A stretch of DNA of 50,221 bases from Bacillota bacterium (GTDB lineage: Bacteria; Bacillota; Limnochordia; DTU080): assembly GCA_012840225.1 (NCBI GenBank), contig DULU01000047.1:1-50221 (forward strand), written 5' to 3'. Positions 44,321 through 50,221 of this stretch are shown piece by piece; position 1 is the first letter of the stretch; every line of letters begins with the position of its first letter. The translations under genes were made by a program, and so were the position numbers. The notes below the pieces were generated by a model that had not been told where the DNA came from, searched no databases, and saw only the letters and a list, made by a program, of their open reading frames with translations.

Positions 44321-44420
44321 AGGGATTGGCCGACTGGCTGGGCTCAGAGGCTGGTTGGCCTACCGGTCTACGGACAGGCCGACCGGCCTGCAGACGCAGA
44401 CCGGCCGACCGGCTCTGTGA
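44321..44420. repeat. GGCCGACCGGC-type imperfect repeats
   Basis: This stretch between the amino acid permease gene and the ROK gene is made of degenerate GGCCGACCGG/CTGGTTGGCC units. No start with a ribosome site is convincing inside. It resembles the low-complexity blocks at 10061-10131 and 29405-29515. Confidence 0.5.
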
Positions 44421-44424
44421 TAGG

Positions 44425-45174
44425 TCAGGACGGATTGGCGGAGATGGCGGCGGTGCGAGACTGCTTCCCCGCTTTGTCCACCACTCCATAGCCCTCCACG
44501 GAAAGTCGGCGTTCAATGCGGCCAACCAGGTGGGCTATGACGCTCGTCATCAATAGATAAAGCAAGGCGGTTAAGCCATAGACTTCCACCGGCCTGAAGG
44601 TGCGGGTGACCACAATCTGCGAGCGCCTCAGCAATTCCTCCAGGGCAATGACGGAAACCAGCGACGAATCCTTCAGCATGGCGATGAATTCGTTGCCGAG
44701 CGGCGGGATGATGCGGCGGAAAGCCTGCGGCAGGATGATCAAAGTCATCACCTGGCGGGGGCGCAGGCCGATAGCCAGTCCGGCTTCCCTTTGCCCCCGT
44801 TCGATGGATTGTATGCCGGCCCGCACGATCTCGGCGATATAGGCCGCCGAGTTCATGCTCAAAGCGGCGATGGCCGCCGGCCAGCGCTCAATGGATGTGC
44901 CTAACAGAAAAGGCAGTCCCATATACACCAGCAATAGCTGCACCAACAGCGGTGTACCCCGGAAAAAGGTGATATAGGCGGATGCCGCATAGCGCAGGAC
45001 CGGAAAGCGCGAGAGCCGGCCCAGGGCTATCAACGTGCCGAATACCAGACCTATGCCGACCGAAGAGACGGTCAAGGCCAAGGTGACGCCGGCACCGGCC
45101 AAAATATATTCAAAATACTGGCTGAGCAGAGCCCGCACCCCGCTGATATATGCTATAACGGCATTTGTATCCAA
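44425..45174 (-). CDS. Polar amino acid ABC transporter permease
   Basis: This 249-residue inner-membrane protein has five predicted helices and the His/Glu/Gln permease signature: GLVFGTLIALGRLS, AYITFFRGTPLLVQLLLVYMGLPF, the EAA loop SAAYIAEIVRAGIQSIERGQREAGLAIGLRP, and IILPQAFRRIIPPLGNEFIAMLKDSSLVSVIALEEL. A single permease would act as homodimer. The start is a TTG at 45174. It follows the substrate-binding protein gene after 77 bp that contain a hairpin; the ATPase gene is on the other strand at 46347. Confidence 0.94.
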   Translation of the reverse strand: MDTNAVIAYISGVRALLSQYFEYILAGAGVTLALTVSSVGIGLVFGTLIALGRLSRFPVLRYAASAYITFFRGTPLLVQLLLVYMGLPFLLGTSIERWPAAIAALSMNSAAYIAEIVRAGIQSIERGQREAGLAIGLRPRQVMTLIILPQAFRRIIPPLGNEFIAMLKDSSLVSVIALEELLRRSQIVVTRTFRPVEVYGLTALLYLLMTSVIAHLVGRIERRLSVEGYGVVDKAGKQSRTAAISANPS

Positions 45175-45199
45175 AACCGCACCAATCTCCCATCCGCCG

Positions 45200-45236
45200 T
45201 CACATTAGGCTGGTGTAATGTAAATGTGTAATGTGA
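45200..45236 (-). promoter_or_regulatory. Hairpin between substrate-binding protein and permease genes
   Basis: Arms TCACATTA (45200-45207) and TAATGTGA (45229-45236) pair perfectly around 21 bases that themselves repeat GTGTAATG. Such intercistronic hairpins commonly stabilise the upstream binding-protein mRNA and lower permease expression. No T-run follows. Confidence 0.5.
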
Positions 45237-45251
45237 TGCTTGTCGTCTACT

Positions 45252-46013
45252 TCACTTCACGCCGAACCATTTCTGGTAGATGGCGTCATAGGTGCCGTCC
45301 ACCTTCAGCTGGGCCAGCGCCAGGTTGATCTTCTTCAGCAGATCGGTGCGCCCTTTCTTGACGGCGATGCCGTAATATTCCACGGTGAAGGGCTCGCCCA
45401 CAATTTCCGTCTGGCCTGGATTGGCCGCCATCTCCTCAATCGCCACCATCTCGTCGGCCACCACGGCATCCACCTGGCCGGCTTTGAGAGCCAGGAAAGC
45501 CTCCGGCATGGTCTGGAAGGTCAAGATCATGGCTCCTTGCACTTTCTCGGCGGCAAAATGACCGGTGGTGCCGATCTGCACACCCACCCGTTTACCTTTC
45601 AGATGGGCCGGCTCGCTGATGCCTTTGCTACCCTTGCGCACGGCGATCACCTGGCCGGTGCTGAAATAGGGATCGGAGAAGCTGATGGCGGCGGCTCTTT
45701 CATCGGTGATGGTCATGGCCGAGATGATGACATCATAGTTGCCGGTGATCAAACCGGGAATGATGCCGTCCCAGGCCGTATTGATGATCTGTACCTGAAC
45801 GCCCATGACTTTGCCGATAGCCCGGATCAAATCCATATCGAAACCGGTAGGTTCCTTGGTCTTATCATCTATGAATTCAAACGGCGGATAGGTGATGTCC
45901 GATCCGACTTTCAGCACTTGCTGCGCCCACGCCTGTCCCGATCCAACGGCCAGGCACAACAGGCATAAAAGCACAAACGACAACGGCTTGATGAATGCAA
46001 CCATTTTCTTCAT
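45252..46013 (-). CDS. Amino acid ABC transporter substrate-binding protein
   Basis: The ATG at 46013 has GGGGG nine bases upstream; earlier in-frame starts lack a site and a signal peptide. The 253-residue protein has a Sec signal peptide (KPLSFVLLCLLCLAVGSGQAWA), then family 3 binding-protein motifs: LKVGSDITYPPFEFIDDKTKEPTGFDMDLIRAIGK, ITDERAAAISFSDPYFSTGQVIAVRKG, LKGKRVGVQIGTTG and GIAVKKGRTDLLKKINLAL. The Arg/Asp ligand-binding residues point to a polar amino acid. A Cys lies in the signal (LLCLLC), but no clear lipobox cleavage. Confidence 0.94.
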   Translation of the reverse strand: MKKMVAFIKPLSFVLLCLLCLAVGSGQAWAQQVLKVGSDITYPPFEFIDDKTKEPTGFDMDLIRAIGKVMGVQVQIINTAWDGIIPGLITGNYDVIISAMTITDERAAAISFSDPYFSTGQVIAVRKGSKGISEPAHLKGKRVGVQIGTTGHFAAEKVQGAMILTFQTMPEAFLALKAGQVDAVVADEMVAIEEMAANPGQTEIVGEPFTVEYYGIAVKKGRTDLLKKINLALAQLKVDGTYDAIYQKWFGVK

Positions 46014-46346
46014 ATTAATATACCCCCAATCGCAGCTTTCACCATCCTCCCGCCCACCGCCCGCCACCCGCCACCCGCTGCCGGCTGTGAGCAGGATCAG
46101 GCACCAGGCGTCGGGCGTCAAACGTCAGGCGGTGAGGTAGGATGTGCACAATTAATTCATTTCTTTTCTCTATACTCCCTCTCTCTACCTTCTCCTCCGG
46201 CTTAATCCATTTATGCCAAATGCCAAATGCTAAATGTTAAGGCCGACCATTGTCATAGATTAAAAGTTGCCGTAGAGAACTTGCAAAAAGGCGTTGGTTA
46301 TGTCATGTAGAATAGAAGGCAAGGAGTTTGAAGGGAGCAATCGATT
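46014..46346. other. Divergent intergenic region of the amino acid transporter
   Basis: 333 bp without a gene. It contains a CCCGCC/CCACCCG repeat (about 46050-46080), a CGTC-type repeat (46108-46135) and a 7-base tandem TGCCAAA (46213-46237). Plus-strand TTGCAA and TAGAAT elements near 46281-46315 are too far apart for a strong promoter. AAGGGAG is the ribosome site of the ATPase gene. Confidence 0.4.
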
Positions 46347-47180
46347 TTGGCGGGGATGGTTTCAAGACAGATAAAGGAAAAAGTTGGAGCATATACGGGA
46401 ACAAACAATCATAGCATTCCGGCGGAGGTAAAGGCAGCGAATGCCTCTCCGATAATACTCTGCGAAGATGTTCATAAATGGTACGGCCAGTTTCATGTGC
46501 TGAAAGGGATCTCGATCGCTATAGAAAAAGGGGAAAAGGTCGTCGTCTGCGGACCTTCCGGTTCGGGCAAATCCACCTTCATCCGCACCCTGAACCGGCT
46601 GGAAGACTACCAAAAGGGGCGCATCATCATAAACGGCGTAGAACTTACCCCGGAAATGCGCAACATCGAAGCCATCCGCCAGGAGACCGGCATGGTCTTC
46701 CAGCACTTTAACCTTTTCCCCCATTTAACCGTACTGCAGAATATCACCCTCGGCCCCTGCCGGGTGCGGCAGATGCCCAAGAAAGACGCCGACGAGCTGG
46801 CCTACAGCCTGCTGGAGCGGGTGGGCATTAAAGAGCAGGCCCAGAAATACCCGCACCAGCTTTCCGGAGGGCAGCAGCAGCGGGTGGCCATCGCCCGGGC
46901 GCTGGCTATGCAGCCGCAGGTGATGCTGTTCGACGAGCCCACCTCGGCCCTGGACCCGGAGATGATCAAAGAGGTCCTCGATGTCCTGCGGGAACTGGCC
47001 TATTCGGGCATGACCATGATCGTGGTCACCCATGAGATGGGCTTCGCCAGGGAGATCGCCGACCGCATGGTCTTCTTCGATCAAGGGCTCATCGTGGAAC
47101 AAGCGCCGCCGACAGAATTCTTCGACTCGCCGAAGGAAGAGCGAACTAGACTCTTTTTGTCGAGGATCCTGCATCATTAG
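46347..47180 (+). CDS. Polar amino acid ABC transporter ATP-binding protein
   Basis: The TTG start follows AAGGGAG at nine bases. The 277-residue ATPase has about 35 extra N-terminal residues before the fold, then Walker [10 protein letters not shown], the Q-loop [20 protein letters not shown], the signature LSGGQQQR, Walker [13 protein letters not shown] and the switch His in VVTHEMGFA. It is of the GlnQ/HisP type and should energise the permease and binding protein encoded divergently at 44425-46013. It is first in a plus-strand unit with the HisI-like and DUF3604 genes. Confidence 0.95.
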   Translation: MAGMVSRQIKEKVGAYTGTNNHSIPAEVKAANASPIILCEDVHKWYGQFHVLKGISIAIEKGEKVVVCGPSGSGKSTFIRTLNRLEDYQKGRIIINGVELTPEMRNIEAIRQETGMVFQHFNLFPHLTVLQNITLGPCRVRQMPKKDADELAYSLLERVGIKEQAQKYPHQLSGGQQQRVAIARALAMQPQVMLFDEPTSALDPEMIKEVLDVLRELAYSGMTMIVVTHEMGFAREIADRMVFFDQGLIVEQAPPTEFFDSPKEERTRLFLSRILHH

Positions 47181-47282
47181 CCGGCAGTTGGGCGGGCTCT
47201 GCGACGGACATCCCGTTTGGTATCCCGATAGGCAACGCCGTTGCCATGAGTGCCATTAGGCTGATAAAGTGAGGCATACGCT

Positions 47283-47729
47283 ATGACCGAAGACACCAAA
47301 AAAAGGATAAACGAGCTGGAAGAAGGCCGGCAGCTGCAACTTGATTTTCAAAAAATAGCCAAGGCCGCCGGGCAATGCCCCGACATCATACCGGTGGTGG
47401 TGCAAAATTATGCCACCAAAGAAGTGATCCTCTTAGCCTACACCAACGAGAAGGCGCTGGCCAAATCCATAGAAACCCGCATTGCCACTTTCTGGAGCAC
47501 CTCCCGCAACGAGTTGTGGATCAAAGGTTTGACCTCGGGGCACTTTTTCGAGCTGATGGAAATACGCGTCAACTGCGAGCAGAACTCCCTTCTCTACCTG
47601 GTGCGTCCTAAAGGCGGCCCCGGCAAAGACGGCATCTGCCATACCAAAAATGCCGCCGGAGAGGCCAGAAATTGCTTCTACAGGCGCCTCAACCTGGAAA
47701 CCGGCCAACTGGAGAACCTGGATCCATGA
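47283..47729 (+). CDS. HisI-like phosphoribosyl-AMP cyclohydrolase family protein, variant metal site
   Basis: PR-AMP cyclohydrolase opens the purine ring in histidine synthesis. This 148-residue protein has the HisI fold: VVVQNYATKEVILLAYTNEKAL, TFWSTSRNELWIKGLTSGHFFELMEIRVNCEQNSLLYLV, and C119/C131 in GICHTK and RNCFYRR. The usual DCDxD metal motif is NCEQN here (97-101): Asp to Asn, Asp to Glu, Asp to Asn; the central Cys is kept. No other his gene is near. AAGTGAGG precedes the ATG. It overlaps the next gene by ATGA, so a coupled function with the DUF3604 protein is likely. It could be a true HisI of a variant subfamily or a relative with another substrate. Confidence 0.82.
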   Translation: MTEDTKKRINELEEGRQLQLDFQKIAKAAGQCPDIIPVVVQNYATKEVILLAYTNEKALAKSIETRIATFWSTSRNELWIKGLTSGHFFELMEIRVNCEQNSLLYLVRPKGGPGKDGICHTKNAAGEARNCFYRRLNLETGQLENLDP

Positions 47730-49387
47730 AGAAATACCGGCTGTATTGGGGCGATCTGCACGCCCACTCGGCGGCTTCCTATGGGCACGGCTCGCCGCAA
47801 AGGGCCATCGCCTGTGCCAAGCTGCAGCTTGATTTTTGTTCCGTTACCGGGCACGCTTTTTGGCCGGACATGCCGGACGACCGCAGCAGGTATGCCCATA
47901 TCATCGACTATCACAAGGCAGGCTTCGCCCGTTGTGCGGAAAACTGGCCGCTCCTGCAGCAGTTGGCTCAGGCTGAAGAGGAGCCTGGGAGGTTTATCCC
48001 CTTTCTCTCCTATGAATGGCACTCCCGGGCGTATGGCGATCATAATGTGTATTTCCGCGACACCGACGGGCCATTGGTGAACAGCGACTCTCCAACAGAA
48101 CTGGCGGCCAAGCTGGCGGCAACGGGGCGGGCTTTCATGCTGGTGCCCCATCACATCGGCTACAGACAAGGGTATAGAGGCATAAACTGGGAACATTTCT
48201 CCAGCAAACACTCACCACTGGTGGAGATATTCAGCATGCACGGCTGCAGTGAAAGCGATCTGGCACCATACCCCTCCATGCACACCATGGGACCTAGGGA
48301 TTACCGCAGCACGGCAGAGTACGGCCTGAAACTGGGCCACCGCTTCGGCCTGATCGCTTCCACGGATCATCACGCCGGTTTTCCGGGATCATATGGCGAC
48401 GGCCGGGTCGGTGTGTGGGCTGAGGCGCTCACCAGGGAGGCGCTGTGGGACGCCCTGCAGCAGCGACGCACCTGCGCCGTAACCGGAGACAAAATTCAGG
48501 CCTTGCTGCAGGTCAACGGAGCTTGGCCCGGCATCTCCATTCAGGATGCACAACAGCTCGCATCTCCGTCTCCCTGCGACGAGCTCTATGTGGAGGTCGT
48601 CGCTTGCGATTTTGTGGACTATATCGAGATATTGCGCAACGAGCGCCCAGTCTTGCGCCTGTCGGTACCGACACCGGCAGCGCCGGCGGCCCAGACGGCG
48701 GTTGAGGCGGTGGAGGTGGTGGCGGCGGCGGCGGCGGTAGCGACAGCGACGGCAGCGACAGCGACAGCGACGGCAGCGACAGTGACGGCGATGGCGGCAG
48801 AGGCCACAGGTCTGGCAAATATGGACGGCCGAGCGGCCATAGAAGCCAAGGTACGCATCGAATGGGGCTGGGCGGCCAAAGAGGACAAGATTCCTATAGA
48901 AGCCTCCCTCACCCTCCAGGGCGGGGAGCTGCTGGATATAGAGCCCTGTTTCCGGGGCGAAGCGGTTTTATCGCCCGACGATTCATTTGCCGGCGAAGAG
49001 CGTGTGCCGCATAATATACATCATCAAGATGACCGAAGCTGCAGCTGGTCTTCCTTTGCTGTAGCCAATCCCTCACCCAGGCAGGCCGGCACCCAAGCCG
49101 TCATTGCCACCGTGCGCATGAAGCCCGCCGACAAATTTAAATTGCAGATGAACGGGGTCACCTTGACACCTACCATGAGGGAACTGCTGGAAGGTTCCAT
49201 CAGCCAACCGCTGCGTGGCTACCGCAGCGAAGCCGTCCGCATACACAAAGCCGTCCCCAAAGCGGCATACTCCATATCATGGCAAGGCAAACTGCCCGCT
49301 GCGCCAGGTACCACCTGGTACCGGCTACGGGTAGCCCAACGCAACGGGCAGTGGGCTTGGACCACCCCCATATGGGTGGAGAGATAG
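47726..49387 (+). CDS. DUF3604 / PHP-like metal-dependent protein
   Basis: The ATG at 47726 overlaps the HisI-like stop (ATGA), with GGAG 11 bases upstream. The 553-residue protein begins YWGDLHAHS (9-15), the first metal motif of PHP-type hydrolases. FLSYEWHS, HNVYFRDTDG, LVPHHIGY, EIFSMHGCSE and LIASTDHHAGFPGSYG follow, with multiple His/Asp ligands, matching DUF3604 proteins. A C-terminal beta-rich part follows an Ala/Thr/Val repeat (encoded about 48705-48800) that looks like a slippage expansion. No signal peptide. Phosphoester or similar hydrolysis is the general PHP activity; the substrate is unknown. Confidence 0.85.
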   Translation: MKKYRLYWGDLHAHSAASYGHGSPQRAIACAKLQLDFCSVTGHAFWPDMPDDRSRYAHIIDYHKAGFARCAENWPLLQQLAQAEEEPGRFIPFLSYEWHSRAYGDHNVYFRDTDGPLVNSDSPTELAAKLAATGRAFMLVPHHIGYRQGYRGINWEHFSSKHSPLVEIFSMHGCSESDLAPYPSMHTMGPRDYRSTAEYGLKLGHRFGLIASTDHHAGFPGSYGDGRVGVWAEALTREALWDALQQRRTCAVTGDKIQALLQVNGAWPGISIQDAQQLASPSPCDELYVEVVACDFVDYIEILRNERPVLRLSVPTPAAPAAQTAVEAVEVVAAAAAVATATAATATATAATVTAMAAEATGLANMDGRAAIEAKVRIEWGWAAKEDKIPIEASLTLQGGELLDIEPCFRGEAVLSPDDSFAGEERVPHNIHHQDDRSCSWSSFAVANPSPRQAGTQAVIATVRMKPADKFKLQMNGVTLTPTMRELLEGSISQPLRGYRSEAVRIHKAVPKAAYSISWQGKLPAAPGTTWYRLRVAQRNGQWAWTTPIWVER

Positions 49388-49426
49388 GTCAGAACAGCGC
49401 CGCGTTTATATTCTCAATATATATTC

Positions 49427-49945
49427 TCACTTGAAGGTATCGTAACAAATGATCTCGTCCAGGGACTTGCGCGGCCGGCGGGTCATGGCCGAGCCTTCCT
49501 TCGGATAGCCTAAAGGCATCAGCTCTACAATTTTATACGGCTCGGGCACCTTTAATATTTCCTTCACCTTGCTCTGGGAGAAGGCGCCGATCCAGCAGGT
49601 GCCCAAGCCTTCGGCAGCGGCGGCCAGAGCAATATGTTCCATGGCGATGCCCAAATTCACGGCATAAGCCGGCACTTCACAGCTCATCACATGAGCGGGC
49701 TCCAGCGCCACACCGGCGATGATCACCGGGGCGGTGGCGATGAACATCTGCCCGTTGGCCGCCTCGGCGACCTGCCGGCGCAATTCCGGATCTGTGACCA
49801 AAATAAACTTCCACGGCTGCAGATTACGGGCTGAAGGAGCCAGTCGGGCAGCTTCCATCACCCTCATCAGCACATCTTCCGGTATCGGACGATCTTCATA
49901 AGCACGCACGCTCCTTCTGGTGCGTATGGCCTCATATAGCTCCAT
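49427..49945 (-). CDS. Nitroreductase-family flavoprotein
   Basis: This 172-residue FMN-dependent NAD(P)H oxidoreductase starts at an ATG after GGAGGAG. It has the RTRRSVRAYEDRPIP N-terminal motif with FMN-phosphate Arg residues, RLAPSARNLQPWKFILV, and AMEHIALAAAAEGLGTCWIGAF with the isoalloxazine contact region, then LMPLGYPKE. Length is typical of the family. It is a single-gene unit converging with the DUF3604 gene. Exact substrate (nitro compounds, flavin, quinone) cannot be told. Confidence 0.93.
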   Translation of the reverse strand: MELYEAIRTRRSVRAYEDRPIPEDVLMRVMEAARLAPSARNLQPWKFILVTDPELRRQVAEAANGQMFIATAPVIIAGVALEPAHVMSCEVPAYAVNLGIAMEHIALAAAAEGLGTCWIGAFSQSKVKEILKVPEPYKIVELMPLGYPKEGSAMTRRPRKSLDEIICYDTFK

Positions 49946-50221
49946 ACATCTCCTCCTTTGGCGTCGATATCAACACATTACCAATCTACTACCATAGATT
50001 CTTCACCGTTTCTTCCCCTTTCCCTTTCCCAGCCATAGGGGGGTAGCGGAGGGGTGGCAGAGCAGGACAGTACAGGACTGGAGGGGGGCTGTGGGGGTGT
50101 CCAAATAGGGACGCAATCTAGCCGGGGGTGTCCAAATTATTCCCTCATGGTTTCGGTTGGGGTCATGGAGGGCGGTTTCAGGAAAGAAATGGAAGGAAAT
50201 GCCGCCGAATTTTCCATATAC
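49946..50221. other. Right-edge intergenic stretch
   Basis: About 276 bp with a very G-rich plus strand (50035-50130), the 14-bp repeats described separately, and no supported gene. An open frame from the ATG at 50165 runs off the edge; it lacks a good ribosome site and is left uncalled. Confidence 0.4.
50093..50137. repeat. Two copies of GGGGGTGTCCAAAT
   Basis: The 14-bp unit occurs at 50093-50106 and 50124-50137, 31 bp apart. GTGTCCAAAT with a flanking run of G resembles ends of some transposase-encoding elements, so a mobile element or its remnant may begin at the right edge. No transposase is visible inside the window. A frame starting at 50165 stays open to the edge for 19 codons, too short to call. 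Confidence 0.4.

Noticed and set aside
1-50221. tRNA, rRNA, CRISPR or prophage
   Set aside because: No cloverleaf with CCA end, ribosomal motif, regularly spaced direct-repeat array or phage structural gene was recognisable on either strand.
50165-50221. Partial gene at the right edge
   Set aside because: Only 19 open codons and a weak GGGG site two bases from the ATG; insufficient support.

Overview
The window looks like a chromosomal segment of an anaerobic, fermentative, moderately GC-rich Firmicute. Pointers are the L-lactate dehydrogenase, a multi-subunit NAD-linked [FeFe] hydrogenase, FeoAB ferrous iron uptake, a VanW protein, a ZTP riboswitch on folD and AGGAGG-type ribosome sites. 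Two TolC-family proteins and a beta-barrel-like protein ending in Phe suggest an outer membrane. That combination is known in the diderm Firmicute lineages (Limnochordia, Halanaerobiales, Negativicutes). A Limnochordia-like source is my best guess, by inference only. I saw no rRNA, tRNA, CRISPR array, phage block or complete insertion sequence.

Layout, left part (1-15 kb). On the minus strand are a truncated lipoprotein gene, ldh, a small Cys-rich zinc-ribbon gene, feoB and feoA (behind a near-perfect Fur box), and a VanW gene. On the plus strand are two overlapping tolC-like genes that share a bidirectional terminator with an opposing outer-membrane-type gene. Then, on minus, come folD-glyS behind a ZTP riboswitch, and a sugar-phosphate isomerase with a Gfo/Idh/MocA oxidoreductase.

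Middle part (15-35 kb). On plus, glnS leads into an enolase-superfamily gene and a GHL6-type glycosidase-like gene; a GH127-type arabinofuranosidase faces them. The hydrogenase operon hydC-hydD-hydB-hydA follows on minus. Its two thioredoxin-like ferredoxin domains have lost their usual cysteines. An alpha/beta hydrolase without its nucleophile serine and a divergent metallophosphoesterase come next. On minus are a solute-binding protein, an HD-domain protein and a histidine phosphatase. An RpiR-type regulator and a MATE exporter overlap tail to tail.

Right part (35-50 kb). A Gfo/Idh oxidoreductase on plus faces a four-gene minus-strand operon: Gfo/Idh, DegT aminotransferase, GH20-type hexosaminidase and a neutral-ceramidase-like protein. 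A ROK regulator, whose own promoter region carries an XylR-like inverted repeat, lies just upstream. A polar amino acid ABC transporter is split across two divergent units. Its ATPase unit continues into a HisI-like gene and a DUF3604/PHP protein. A nitroreductase ends the coding part, followed by a G-rich stretch with two copies of a 14-bp repeat.

Working together: the window combines carbohydrate scavenging and modification with redox disposal through lactate and hydrogen, iron supply for the hydrogenase, and one-carbon/glycine metabolism under ZTP control. In-frame short tandem repeats recur in at least seven genes and several intergenic stretches, an unusual property of this genome.
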